Assembly: GCF_000265205.3 (NCBI RefSeq)
Contig: NC_018000.1
Location: 4,960,001-5,024,000 of the forward strand
Length of the DNA stretch: 64,000 bases
Reading direction: 5' to 3'
Source of the DNA: Sinorhizobium fredii USDA 257
GTDB taxonomy: Bacteria > Pseudomonadota > Alphaproteobacteria > Rhizobiales > Rhizobiaceae
Below, in pieces: positions 28,417 to 37,735 of the stretch (its first letter is position 1; every line of letters starts with the position of its first letter). Under the pieces are notes generated by a model. It saw only the letters and a program-made list of their open reading frames with translations. It made no database searches and was not told the DNA's origin. The translations under genes and the position numbers were made by a program.

Positions 28417-29364
28417 ATGACCAATGTGACCTTCGATACCATCGCTCGCGTCGAGGAGATCGTGACCGATGTGCTGGCCATGGACCTCCTTCACAGCTCA
28501 CCCGACTTTTTCAGGAAGGTCCTTGAGGTCGCTGGCGAATCCCGCGATCTGCACTTGGTCGCAATTCGCCGTTCCGTTGCCGACACATCCCTCGGTGAAA
28601 CGGACATCGAGATAGTTGCCGAAAGCTCGGACGGTCGATGCGGCATACTAATCGAGAATAAGGTTCGTGCGCCGTTGATGGACCGCCAGTTCGCCCGTTA
28701 TCGCATGCGCGGGGAAGCGGGTGTTCAGAGAGGCCAGTGGACGCGGTTCAAAGTGATCCTAATGTCGCCGCGGCACTACTTCGAAACCCTTGGTTCGGAG
28801 CATTCCGCGCACATCGACGTCCATCTCTCTTACGAAGAAGTCGTCGAGTTCCTCGGTGGCTATCCCGAGTTCGCGTTCAAACGGCACGTATTCGAAAGCG
28901 CGATCGCCGACTTTAGGAAAGGCTACGTGAAGTCGCCAGATTTGGCGATGATGGAATTCTACCAGAAATACTGGTTGGTGGCATCTACCGAGTTCCCACA
29001 GCTCCGGATGCTGAAGCCGGATACCGTCGGCAAAGACGGCAGCTGGATTTACTTTCCCGGGCTGTATGCCGGCAATAGCGTTCGACTGATCCACAAGTTC
29101 AAGGGTATTGGTTGCGAACTGGCGATAGTTTCCCGAAATGCCGAGTCGCTCGCTGCGGCGCTGGCTCCAATCCTAGAGCCCGAGATGCTCGTGAGGTCGA
29201 CGAAGTCCATGGCATTCGTGAACCTCAAGACACCTGCCCTCAACCACATTGTAGATTTTGAGACGATACGACCCGATGTCGTTTCCAGCCTCCAGTCGCT
29301 CGACCGGCTGCGGAAGTTCGCGATGAACGAGGAAGTCAGGCAGCGCATTACAAACTTGCTCTAA
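28417..29364 (+). CDS. PD-(D/E)XK nuclease-family protein
   Basis: 315 residues. The core is seen in LGETDIEIVAES ... GILIENKVRA (Asp ... Glu-x-Lys), followed by RQFARYR, typical of the PDDEXK_4-type nucleases found in defence islands. The start lies four bases after ClpP-like protein C. The C-terminal ~150 residues are probably a target-recognition or dimer domain. Catalytic residues appear intact. The target is unknown. Confidence 0.8.
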   Translation: MTNVTFDTIARVEEIVTDVLAMDLLHSSPDFFRKVLEVAGESRDLHLVAIRRSVADTSLGETDIEIVAESSDGRCGILIENKVRAPLMDRQFARYRMRGEAGVQRGQWTRFKVILMSPRHYFETLGSEHSAHIDVHLSYEEVVEFLGGYPEFAFKRHVFESAIADFRKGYVKSPDLAMMEFYQKYWLVASTEFPQLRMLKPDTVGKDGSWIYFPGLYAGNSVRLIHKFKGIGCELAIVSRNAESLAAALAPILEPEMLVRSTKSMAFVNLKTPALNHIVDFETIRPDVVSSLQSLDRLRKFAMNEEVRQRITNLL

Positions 29365-29433
29365 GACAGGGCCAACCACCAACCTGATTGGCTTCACCGC
29401 GACAGAACCTCTGATCACCAAGAAAGGATATGC

Positions 29434-30579
29434 ATGCCGTTGAACCCGAAGGCAAAATACGCTTTGGCGACCAAGCCTGTTTTATGGAGCACGAACGGCT
29501 ATTGCGGCCCCAGCGACCCTAAGGTTCAGGGAGGCTTCGTAAAGACATACGGCTATGGCGGCGAAGAGTGGAACGGGGACATCGGTCGCCAATGGAAAGA
29601 GGACCGATACTTCAGCTCTGAAACGGCGACGAAGCTCGATGCATTCGCTCAGCACGGCCATCTCGGCCTGATCATGACGGCCATGCGCGGTGACGTTCAG
29701 TATGTTGTGGGGATCGCCTGTGACGTGTCCTTGGTGACCGATCAAGAGGCAACCAAGCTCGCCAAGGTTTTCAAGCTCGGGGTGGTTGGTAACGAGCTGT
29801 GGGCGAGACCTGCGATAAAGGGCAAGTTCGCATCTGAAAAAGACTTCAGGCAACATTGGGGGACGGGGCTCCATACAATCCATTGGAAGTGCCCCGCATC
29901 GCTTTTTCACTGGTTCGACCAGCCGCTAGCTCTCCCGAAGTACCCTTTGCGCCCCGATAAAATGGTGCTCGCCAAGATGCATGGCGGCTATCAGGCTCTG
30001 CGTCCAGAAGATGGTATCAAGCTGCTGGCACAGGCGCTCGATGACGACCATCCGATCATGCAGTGGCTCATCACGAATGAATTCGATCCGCAGTTTCTGA
30101 ACCCGCGCGACAGAAAGGCTGGGCCGCCGCTAACTGCCAAGGAGCGAGCGCAGATCGCCTCAGCGGCCGCGGCGAAGAAGCCATACACACGCTATCTCGC
30201 TGAGCGCGTTATTACGGTGAACGCCGAACACGGTGTCTTGGAGAACGAATTCCACCAGTACCTTACAAAGATTGGCGCTACGGGAATTTCGCGTAATGTC
30301 GCAGGAATAGACATTTCATTCCGCCATCCGACCGCTGGCGACGTAATCGCGGAGTTGAAACCCGCCAGCAGGGGAGAAACGAGGTTTGCGTTACGAATAG
30401 CCATCGGCCAAGTTCTGGAATATCGACATTTCATCAAGTCACATGCCCATCCAATGATTGTTTTGGGATCAAAGCCATCACCGAAGGAAGTCGAGTTCGT
30501 GACGGCTCTGGGCATTTCCTGTGCCTGGAAGGCAGGACAATCGTTCGGCCTGAAATGGACTGACAAGCCAAAAGCGTAG
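29434..30579 (+). CDS. Putative PD-(D/E)XK endonuclease
   Basis: 381 residues, with AAAGGA before the ATG. The C-terminal ~130 residues hold an endonuclease-like core: NAEHGVLENEFHQYL, GIDISFRHP (Asp), and VIAELKPAS (Glu-x-Lys), then IGQVLEYRH. The N-terminal ~230 residues, rich in aromatic residues (WNGDIGRQWKEDRYF), are unassigned and may bind DNA. It is followed within nine bases by a GIY-YIG gene. A role in restriction-like defence is inferred. Confidence 0.7.
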   Translation: MPLNPKAKYALATKPVLWSTNGYCGPSDPKVQGGFVKTYGYGGEEWNGDIGRQWKEDRYFSSETATKLDAFAQHGHLGLIMTAMRGDVQYVVGIACDVSLVTDQEATKLAKVFKLGVVGNELWARPAIKGKFASEKDFRQHWGTGLHTIHWKCPASLFHWFDQPLALPKYPLRPDKMVLAKMHGGYQALRPEDGIKLLAQALDDDHPIMQWLITNEFDPQFLNPRDRKAGPPLTAKERAQIASAAAAKKPYTRYLAERVITVNAEHGVLENEFHQYLTKIGATGISRNVAGIDISFRHPTAGDVIAELKPASRGETRFALRIAIGQVLEYRHFIKSHAHPMIVLGSKPSPKEVEFVTALGISCAWKAGQSFGLKWTDKPKA

Positions 30580-30588
30580 CACTCCGCC

Positions 30589-31398
30589 ATGACCAAGATA
30601 ATGCTGAAGGACATCTGGAAGCTCGAAAACCCGACCGATTTCAAGCTCCACTTCGCCCGCTATAACGGTAAGAACCAGCCGCTAGACGTCTGGGCGCGCG
30701 ATCGAGACGAATGGCAGCAGTGGCAGGAATACCGCCCGGGTCGCGATGATTTCAATCGGCAATACGTCTTCTCCGTCATGCAGTTTTATCACGAACCCGA
30801 CATCTGGCTATTCGGGGGCGTCTGGCAAATCATGACGCGCCATGCCGACCGATACAACGTGGCCCTCACGGATCACGGCGCACCGTTTCTTGGCAGGCTG
30901 AAGTTGCGGCTTGCCTACGGTGACAGATCGACCCGAGTGCGCCTGGAGAGTCACTACGACACCTTCGAGGTGCAGGAGATCATTAGGGAGCCGTACTCCG
31001 GACGAGGCTTCCCCGGTTTCGAGAATATCGACGTCAGCTTCGAGGAACTGGAAACGCTGGTCCGCAACAGCAGACCCGATTGGATGGCTGCACTATCGAG
31101 CGTCAAGGGTGTCTACATGATCTCGGACGTGCAGACGGGGAAACGCTATATCGGGTCTGCCTACGGTACCCAGGGCATCTGGTCACGGTGGACGAACTAC
31201 GTTTCCACGGGTCACGGCGGAAACGTCGAGTTGCGCAAACTCGTGAGCGATCCAACCCTCGCCTATTGTCGGCAAGCATTCAGATTCACTCTTCTGGAGT
31301 ACCGCCCGGCCGCAACGACTGACGAAGTAGTAATCGGACGCGAGGCCTTCTGGAAGAATATTCTGTTGTCCAGAGAACATGGGCTGAACCGAAATTAG
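30589..31398 (+). CDS. GIY-YIG nuclease-domain protein
   Basis: 269 residues. The C-terminal ~100 residues have the GIY-YIG signature as KGVYMISDVQTGKRYIGSA, then a conserved Arg (WSRWTNYV) and a late Glu (VIGREAFWKN). The N-terminal ~165 residues are an unassigned domain rich in aromatic residues (FGGVWQIM). It is the third nuclease-type gene in a row on this strand. It could be a restriction or mobile-element-type nuclease. Confidence 0.8.
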   Translation: MTKIMLKDIWKLENPTDFKLHFARYNGKNQPLDVWARDRDEWQQWQEYRPGRDDFNRQYVFSVMQFYHEPDIWLFGGVWQIMTRHADRYNVALTDHGAPFLGRLKLRLAYGDRSTRVRLESHYDTFEVQEIIREPYSGRGFPGFENIDVSFEELETLVRNSRPDWMAALSSVKGVYMISDVQTGKRYIGSAYGTQGIWSRWTNYVSTGHGGNVELRKLVSDPTLAYCRQAFRFTLLEYRPAATTDEVVIGREAFWKNILLSREHGLNRN

Positions 31399-31648
31399 AC
31401 GGGATCACGCGCGCGACTCAGCTGTAAAGTGTCGGTCCGAAGTGGTGGTACTTAATGTCCCTTCCTTTTTCTTTCGTCCAACAAGCGGCTGTAGCAATGG
31501 GTTAGAGGGTTGCATGCTAGCCGTATGCCCATCAGTGTTCATTCGAATGAGTCGAGAACCAACCTCCGCTTTTGGATAGTAACAACGCCACCTTGATGAC
31601 CGGCATGGGGCGAGATCGTGACAACGCTATTTTTAAGGAAATTCCTAC

Positions 31649-32437
31649 GTGATTGATGACGGCCTGGAGGCGCTGAGGGCGGAGATCGGTCTTAGGGAAA
31701 TCGCCTCGCTAGTCGAGCGGACGGCCAGGTGGGTTGCGCCGGAGACATTTGTTTATTTGCCGGTGTGGTACCCGGAATATGCCCGAAGGAAGCTGTTCTA
31801 CAATGCGAACTGGTCGGAACCGCGCATAAACACCAACCGGGTCAGCAAGGCCAAGGTCCATAAGTTCGAGGGGAATATCAACGCGAATGAGGCGCTGACC
31901 AAAGCGCTTGGTCTTCGCAAGAAGAACCGTCCCAATTGGTCGTGCTGCCATCTATGGGGTGTCGACGATCCCAAGTATCAGAAGTCGAACGACGTCGTCG
32001 CGGATCATCGCTTTTACTCCTGCATCGCCAACATGGTTCTTTTGCCGACTCCGTTGAAGGCATTCACCGATACCATGCCCGAGATTAAAGCCATGTTGCG
32101 ACTTTGTGCGCGCAACCTTTACGGCTGGCAGTGCGATCACGAGACCATGGAAGCAACCAATAAGGCCCTTGATGCATGGAGCGACTGGTCGGCGTGGCCT
32201 AACAGCTGGCCGCGCCAGGGCGAGAAGAAACTCCCGCTTGGTACCACACCGTTCTCAGACGCAATCAAGGCAGACGCAGATCGAAGACTCGCAACGATTC
32301 GGCGCGACCTGGTCGAAGCGGGAGAATACTATCCACGTGAGGGAGTCCGTAACGCGCTCAATTACTGGGGGATTGCGGAGACGGCTGTTGAGCGGAATGC
32401 TGGGGCTAAGAATGAAGAAAATCGTATGGCGTACTGA
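31649..32437 (+). CDS. HNH-like hypothetical protein
   Basis: 262 residues. The segment NWSCCHLWGVDD ... ADHRFYSCIANMVLLPTPL resembles HNH-type nucleases in which Cys-Cys-His-Leu-Trp and a later Tyr-Ser-x2-Ala-Asn-Met-Val-x-Leu-Pro block occur, but the zinc and catalytic residues are not clear enough to be certain. It lies after the nuclease run with a 250-base gap that holds no other gene. The next gene starts inside its 3' end. Confidence 0.65.
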   Translation: MIDDGLEALRAEIGLREIASLVERTARWVAPETFVYLPVWYPEYARRKLFYNANWSEPRINTNRVSKAKVHKFEGNINANEALTKALGLRKKNRPNWSCCHLWGVDDPKYQKSNDVVADHRFYSCIANMVLLPTPLKAFTDTMPEIKAMLRLCARNLYGWQCDHETMEATNKALDAWSDWSAWPNSWPRQGEKKLPLGTTPFSDAIKADADRRLATIRRDLVEAGEYYPREGVRNALNYWGIAETAVERNAGAKNEENRMAY

Positions 32438-32809
32438 TGGAAGAGTGTTCAAGCCGGGTGATACGATGTCATCAGCGGGCGACCACATGGGACGCTTGCT
32501 GAGGCACATGTTGAATCGGAACGAATCCTACGTGAGGCGATGGCGGATGGCGGTGACGTCCGCGCAACATCGCTGTACACGTGGGAGGACGAGACCTGGG
32601 CCAGGCGCAGTTGGCGACCGCAAAAAGGAAAGTATCTCTACAGGCTCGAGATCGATGATGTCGATGTCAACCGCGGCGACGTTAATCACTATACGGATAT
32701 CGGCGATGCGCTGAAAACAACTGCGGATACTTCGGTGTTCGTCGATAAATACCTTTGTCGCCGAGACTCCGATCACAACAAGTACTCGACCGCCCGGTTT
32801 GAAATTTAG
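32412..32809 (+). pseudogene. Small protein gene with internal frameshift
   Basis: The N-terminal part begins at the ATG at 32412 (MKKIVWRTDGRVFKPGDTMSS) and runs to about 32510. The reading then continues in another frame (VESERILREAMADGGDVRAT, YTWEDETWARRSW, KGKYLYRLEIDD) to 32809. The parts join as one ~130-residue protein if one base is gained or two lost near 32505-32520. It overlaps the HNH-like gene by 26 bases. Family unnamed. Whether the break is decay or a read error cannot be told. Confidence 0.6.
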
Positions 32810-32882
32810 TTCGCAAGGCACTGGTTCTGGAGAGGTTCGACGTTTGGGAACCTGCAGCCTAATTCTTTGGCAGCCGTATGCG

Positions 32883-33629
32883 TCAACCACGTGGCAGCGT
32901 GCCTCGGGCAAGGTCTAGTCTTCTGAAAGGCCAGAGCGGAGGTGGCGTGGGCTTGGCAAATCCACGTATGGGCGCGCCGGAGAGGAAATGGTCGATGACA
33001 CTCTGCCCGTGGACCGGCGTTGCGATGACGCGACCGCGGGGAATGTAGGTCAGCCACCAAATCAATCCCGTGGAAGGCAGCCAAGGCGACGAAAAGTCCG
33101 CATCACCAAAATCCAGGAACACGGGGTGACTGCCTCCTCTCCAGCGTCCGATGATCGCCGACGTCTGATCCGACAGAAGCCATGCCCGCGCCTTCGTTTC
33201 GGCCGATGGAGCGTAGGTCAGCGACTCTTGGAATGACGGCAGATCGCGTTTCAGCCGAGTGCCGTTCACGATCCACACCATGCGGCCGTAGAAGGCCTCG
33301 CGAGACGCCCTCTCCTCGGGGGTGATAGCCGAATACTGGAACTCAAGGACGCTCCCGCTCGCCGTTTTGACATCGGCTATGTGGACATCGCCGTTGCACG
33401 CGGCATGCCTGATCTCCTGCCACTCCGCAGGAAACTGGTTCTTCCACCCCCGATGCCATTCGGTTTCGGGTTCCCACCAGTGGTCACAAGCGATGGTACT
33501 CTTATGAGCCCAATGGTGCAGTCGTTTGAGACCGCACTTGGGGATCATGGGCGATGAGCATCCGGGGCAAATCCCGCGAACGCCTGCCGTCGCCTCCAGA
33601 CGGATTCCTTCTACGAGGGCATATTTCAT
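32883..33629 (-). CDS. CoiA-like competence/nuclease-type protein
   Basis: 249 residues from the ATG at 33629 (GGAG upstream). A zinc-knuckle-like GICPGCSSPMIPKCG is followed by HHWAH and ETEWHRGWKNQFP, then HIADVKT ... VLEFQYS, matching the CoiA-type nuclease core (His-rich lead, Glu, Asp and Glu-x-Gln). CoiA acts in DNA uptake in Gram-positive bacteria. Homologues in rhizobia are often in islands, with unknown role. It lies alone, convergent to the frameshifted gene at 32412. Confidence 0.75.
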   Translation of the reverse strand: MKYALVEGIRLEATAGVRGICPGCSSPMIPKCGLKRLHHWAHKSTIACDHWWEPETEWHRGWKNQFPAEWQEIRHAACNGDVHIADVKTASGSVLEFQYSAITPEERASREAFYGRMVWIVNGTRLKRDLPSFQESLTYAPSAETKARAWLLSDQTSAIIGRWRGGSHPVFLDFGDADFSSPWLPSTGLIWWLTYIPRGRVIATPVHGQSVIDHFLSGAPIRGFAKPTPPPLWPFRRLDLARGTLPRG

Positions 33630-33841
33630 TGTCATCTCCAAACAGCCATGAGCCGCGCCAGAAACGACGCACGCTCGGTTCACAGGGGAAAATGGCGGGC
33701 GGCTTGGATACCGCTTGGAGATTCTTCGGGCAGTTTCGACTGCCTCTTCTTAGCCGTCTCGTCCGCCTGACGACTAATCGAAGACTAGAGGCTTGTTCCC
33801 GAGAATGCAATGCGGCCAGGAATGAGCCCGATCAGGCAGTC

Positions 33842-34609
33842 CTAGATTTCGATGACGAGCTGCGGATCGAAGGCCGTCCCCTCTCCCGGATATCCGCGAG
33901 GGTTGGCAACGATCCTGCACTCTCCGACTCGGTAATCGACCTTCTGATGGACGTGACCATGCACCCACAATGCAGGCTGCCCTTCGACGATAAGGTCCTC
34001 CAGATCGGAAGCGTAGCATGCAGACAGCGGATCACCCCGGAACTCGGGTGGAATTGATCTGGGTGACGGAGCGTGATGGCTTAGGACCACTGTCTTCCAG
34101 GACGAGGACTTGGGCAGTGTCGTTTTGAGGAATGCCCGGGACTCGTGGTGCATTCGATAGGCGTGGATCGGCTTGAACTTCCAATAAGGAAGCTTGGAAA
34201 ACTTGATCTTCCGGTAGTCGTTCATACCGCTCTGGGCGGCCGCCATTGCCAGTTCGGGATCGCCGCCGTTGAGGCGGAAGTCGGTCCAGAGCGTCGCGCC
34301 AACAAATCTGACGTCGCCGATATCTACCGCTTCGTTTTCGAGCCAGTGGATGTGGGGATAGCGATCACGCAGCAATCGCGCATCGCGGATGCTCTCCTGC
34401 ACGGAGGCTCCGTAGTATTCATGGTTCCCTGCCGTGAACACGACGGGCATCGAGGAAGGGATGTTGGCCGCCAACCATTCGATGCTGGGGACGATGCCGC
34501 GTGTCAAAAGGTCCCCGGCGCAAACAAGGACCTCCGCATCTCGAGGCGGTGACTGAACGAATGGCTGGCCGAACTCCAGATGCAAATCGGAAATGATCCA
34601 GAGTTTCAC
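33842..34609 (-). CDS. Calcineurin-type metallophosphoesterase
   Basis: About 255 residues from a GTG at 34609 that begins VKLWIISDLHLEFG; longer starts lack family sequence. All metal motifs are present: SDLHLEFG, CAGDLLTRG, TAGNHEYYG, VVLSHHAPS and WVHGHVH. It is likely a soluble phosphoesterase acting on nucleotides or phosphoproteins. A small divergent gene lies 160 bases away. The substrate cannot be inferred. Confidence 0.88.
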   Translation of the reverse strand: MKLWIISDLHLEFGQPFVQSPPRDAEVLVCAGDLLTRGIVPSIEWLAANIPSSMPVVFTAGNHEYYGASVQESIRDARLLRDRYPHIHWLENEAVDIGDVRFVGATLWTDFRLNGGDPELAMAAAQSGMNDYRKIKFSKLPYWKFKPIHAYRMHHESRAFLKTTLPKSSSWKTVVLSHHAPSPRSIPPEFRGDPLSACYASDLEDLIVEGQPALWVHGHVHQKVDYRVGECRIVANPRGYPGEGTAFDPQLVIEI

Positions 34610-34770
34610 GCTTCGGCACCTTCCTGAACTCCAAGAGTCATCTTTCTGACCCCGACACAACAATTGGACACCTAGAGCCGATCGGTTTTATTCCGACAGA
34701 CAGGCTTTCTGTCTTGCCGGATAAGCGCGCAGAGCCCAAGGTGCTCCTGATCCAATTAGAGGAGGCAGCG

Positions 34771-34947
34771 ATGGCGCGGCCATCACGCCGTAAACCAAAG
34801 TCCGCAAAGAAAACCTCGCTCGGCTCTGTCCTGGACGAGATCGGATTCAAACCGCTCGGCCGTCGGGTAAAAATCAAAGCTGGCATCAATCAGAGGCAAC
34901 TCCGTAAGCCCTTATCCGAAAATGCCTCAGGGGAGCGACGAGACTGA
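34771..34947 (+). CDS. Small basic hypothetical protein
   Basis: 58 residues from the ATG at 34771, which follows AGAGGAGG at good spacing. The N-terminus is strongly basic (ARPSRRKPKSAKKTS), then LGSVLDEIGFKPLGRRV. It could bind nucleic acid. Divergent from the phosphoesterase and convergent to FtsH-like copy 2. No family recognised. Confidence 0.55.
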   Translation: MARPSRRKPKSAKKTSLGSVLDEIGFKPLGRRVKIKAGINQRQLRKPLSENASGERRD

Positions 34948-34992
34948 AGTCGCAAGGTTCCCGAGTGGCAGGTTGCAGACGATTCGTTGAGC

Positions 34993-35026
34993 GGCTCCGC
35001 CCCTCTCTCGAGCGAGGAGCGGAGCC
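34993..35026. terminator. Possible terminator hairpin between convergent genes
   Basis: An 8 bp GC-rich inverted repeat (GGCTCCGC/GCGGAGCC) with an inner CTCG-CGAG pairing lies between the ends of the 58-residue gene and FtsH-like copy 2. There is no U-tract, so it is only a candidate. Confidence 0.4.
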
Positions 35027-35039
35027 TGACCGCTAGCCG

Positions 35040-36980
35040 TCACGTCCTGACGGATGCGGATTCGGTATTCCTGGACTTTACGCCGAGGAGCGCCCGGACC
35101 TCGTCACCGATGACATGTCCCTTTTCGACCAGCGCCTCGGTGAGATGGTCGAGTTCCTGACGACGCTCCGAAAGAAGCGCCACCGCTCGGTCGAACTGGG
35201 TCCTCAGCCTCGCATCGACGAGACTGCGCAGTTCCGGGTCACGATCACGGAGATACTCGAGGGGACGGTCCCCCTTTCCAAGCTCGACAGAAAGCACCTC
35301 ACCGAACCCGAAGTGACGCTCCAGCTTCGTGGCGATATCGCTTGCCAGCACCAGGTCCGACGACGGCGCGCCGCCTGCCCCGTCTGCATGGCAGCCATAG
35401 ACCACCGTCTCAGCCGCGATACCGCCCAAGAGCATCGCGATCCTGTCGTCGTAGTAGCTCACCGTCTTCACTCGTCCGACCTCGGGTTCGAAGACGGTCA
35501 TTCCGACGGACTGAGCGCCGACTCCAAGGGCCGCATCCCGATCGATGTGAACGTGTTTGAGCACGTCGCATGCAAGGACGACCGCGACGATGGCATGGCC
35601 AGCTTCGTGGATTGCAGTGTGCCGCAGTTCGCTCTCGCTTAGGACGTAGCGCTTGGGCATCACCTCGAGGAGGAGGTCTTCAGACAAGGCAACCTTCCGC
35701 CGCCTCGAAAGCCGCCTGGCATCGCGAGCAAGCTTCTCGATGTCAGCTCCGGACCAGCCCCTGGTCGCCGACACGAAACGAGCGAGATCGCCGCCGAACG
35801 CGTGATCCCGCAGATGGTGCCGGAGGATTGAGACCCGTGCAGCAACGTCGGGCAATGGGATTTCGATGAGCGTCTCGAGCCTTCCCGGACGAAGCAGGGC
35901 GCGGTCGATGATAGACGGATTGTTGGTGGCACCAACCACCACAATGCCCTCGCGGCCTTCCGACGGATCGAGACACTCGAGAAGCCCGTTGATCACCTGC
36001 CTATGGTAGTCTTGGTTCCCGTTATCGCTGAGAGCGTCCCTGTCGCCGAAACTGTCGAACTCGTCCAGGAACAGGATCGCGGGGGATTTCTTCCTTGCCT
36101 CGTCAAATGCTGCCCTCATTGCCTTGAGCAAGTCGCCGAGATGCCCCTTTGCCTGCCAGCGGGCTGCCGATGCCAGTACCAGTTCGACATCGCAGCTGGC
36201 GGCGAGTGCCTTCGCGAAGGACGTCTTGCCGCATCCCGGAGGCCCGTAAACGAGCGCGCCGCGGTCAACGTCCTCCCAGCCGATTTCCCTTGCCTTCCAG
36301 GCGCGGATGTCCTCGGCAAGTCGGAGGCCCCAATCCTTGGCCTGGCCGTAGCCGTGCATGTCCTCCAGCCTCAGGGTCGCCGTCGCTTCCGCAACAGGCT
36401 CCGGCTGTCGCTCCAATTGGGCCTGCCGTCGCAAGCGCCGGACTGCGCTCAGCAGCGGCCGTTGAGGCCGGAACGCCATTTTGACGTCGTCGAAGCAGTG
36501 CTGTGTCAGAAAGGCGGCAGTCTCGGTTGTCATCCCCGAGAGACCGATTTCCGATGCGGCAGCCATGTAATGGACGGCCGTAGCGCGAGGCACCTTCGCG
36601 ACGTAATCCGCAGCCAAGGCCAAATCAGACGACAGGCCATCGAGGGTGACGACAAACACCACCGCGCGACGAGCGGACCGGATTTTGGAGCAAGCGTTTC
36701 TGTCGCTGGCGAAATCGTCGTTGTCTGTGACCGACGTGACGGCAAACATGTCGTACCCGTGTTCGTCGTACGGACTCGCCGTGGCCAGCAACTCGCGCGC
36801 CGCATGCTCGTAGTACGTCACGGCGTCCGCGTCCTCGATCAGGAGGACAGCGACGAAACAGGCATCCGGTTTCTTCAGAAACGGCCGAAGGATACTACGG
36901 ACGCCGCACTTAGCGACGGCCACGGGCAGGCTGAAACTGGACTTCGGGCGTTTGGCTGTATCGAGGTGATTATATGTCAT
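35040..36980 (-). CDS. Soluble FtsH-like AAA+ zinc protease, copy 2
   Basis: 646 residues, the same architecture as the gene at 14006. An N-terminal ~220-residue domain without membrane segments comes first. Then Walker A GPPGCGKT at 246, Walker B LFLDEFDSFGD near 303, LLRPGRLE arginine finger, and ARWQA pore-like loop. The M41 centre is HEAGH at 458 with Asp in PSSDLVLASDIA. AAA+ sequence identity to copy 1 is high by eye, while the N-terminal domain has diverged. It starts 39 bases after the TnsA-like stop. Confidence 0.88.
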   Translation of the reverse strand: MTYNHLDTAKRPKSSFSLPVAVAKCGVRSILRPFLKKPDACFVAVLLIEDADAVTYYEHAARELLATASPYDEHGYDMFAVTSVTDNDDFASDRNACSKIRSARRAVVFVVTLDGLSSDLALAADYVAKVPRATAVHYMAAASEIGLSGMTTETAAFLTQHCFDDVKMAFRPQRPLLSAVRRLRRQAQLERQPEPVAEATATLRLEDMHGYGQAKDWGLRLAEDIRAWKAREIGWEDVDRGALVYGPPGCGKTSFAKALAASCDVELVLASAARWQAKGHLGDLLKAMRAAFDEARKKSPAILFLDEFDSFGDRDALSDNGNQDYHRQVINGLLECLDPSEGREGIVVVGATNNPSIIDRALLRPGRLETLIEIPLPDVAARVSILRHHLRDHAFGGDLARFVSATRGWSGADIEKLARDARRLSRRRKVALSEDLLLEVMPKRYVLSESELRHTAIHEAGHAIVAVVLACDVLKHVHIDRDAALGVGAQSVGMTVFEPEVGRVKTVSYYDDRIAMLLGGIAAETVVYGCHADGAGGAPSSDLVLASDIATKLERHFGFGEVLSVELGKGDRPLEYLRDRDPELRSLVDARLRTQFDRAVALLSERRQELDHLTEALVEKGHVIGDEVRALLGVKSRNTESASVRT

Positions 36981-37019
36981 CGCTCTCTCGCGCGGGTTCG
37001 AACGGATCGGCGGCTTCGG

Positions 37020-37631
37020 TTACCGCGATATCCTGCGGACCGTCGTTTCCGGGCCGAGCAGCCCTTCATCCAGATCGACCTCGATAAACCCGCGCAGAAT
37101 GAGAGAAGCGATCCCGGGAACAGGGCGCGTTTCCTGAAAGGCCTTGAGGCACTCGGCAACAGGCATGGAGCCGTGTTCGTCCAGGGCAGCCAGAAGGCGA
37201 AGACGGTCGCCAAGCGGCGTATCGTGGTCGGCATAGCGGAGGAGGTCCCGGGCGTTCGCCAACCTCGGGCCGGAATAGACCTCCTCGCGCGGGATCAGCC
37301 AGTAACGCGCACCGCGATGGCGGGCGGCGGCCTCGACGACGGCAACGTCGACCGACCTGTCGGGAGCGTCCACGAACATCTGACCGCCGTCCGTGTCGAA
37401 GACGAGAAAATCGGGGACGTGGGAGGGGGACTCGAGATCGAGGGCGGTCGGCATGCAGCGCCAGACGGCCACTGACGGGTTGACGTCAAGAAGGCACGCT
37501 ACGTCGCGCGAGACCTGCGAGCGATAGAGCCTTGGACCCTCGCACTTCACTGTGCCTGCCGGCGGATGGATGCGGATTGACGCGGAATGCCTCACTGCGC
37601 GGAGCGACGCCGCGCGCTTTGCGATACCCAT
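37020..37631 (-). CDS. TnsA-like protein lacking nuclease residues, copy 2
   Basis: 203 residues. The ATG follows AGGTAGAG. RSQVSRDVACLLDVNPSVAVW ... HVPDFLVFDTDGGQMFVDAPD parallels the TnsA core, but the expected Glu is Ser and the Glu/Gln-x-Lys is absent, the same losses as copy 1. The C-terminal half (LANARDLLRYADHDTPLGDRL, LGPETTVRRISR) matches copy 1 closely. First gene of the second SOS-type operon. A non-cutting DNA-binding or adaptor role is inferred. Confidence 0.7.
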   Translation of the reverse strand: MGIAKRAASLRAVRHSASIRIHPPAGTVKCEGPRLYRSQVSRDVACLLDVNPSVAVWRCMPTALDLESPSHVPDFLVFDTDGGQMFVDAPDRSVDVAVVEAAARHRGARYWLIPREEVYSGPRLANARDLLRYADHDTPLGDRLRLLAALDEHGSMPVAECLKAFQETRPVPGIASLILRGFIEVDLDEGLLGPETTVRRISR

Positions 37632-37735
37632 GATCTCTACCTCGATAGCGAAAACGATCGATCGTCGCCGCGGCCATGGCGGCGCGAGCGGTCAACCTAT
37701 TCGTACGAGGCGGGTCTGGTTCTGACACATAGGCC

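Noticed and set aside
36003..37475. 490-residue plus-strand frame opposite the FtsH-like/TnsA-like pair
   Set aside because: It is exactly antisense to two genes with intact motifs; composition (Arg/Gln/Pro rich) is that of a GC-driven shadow frame.
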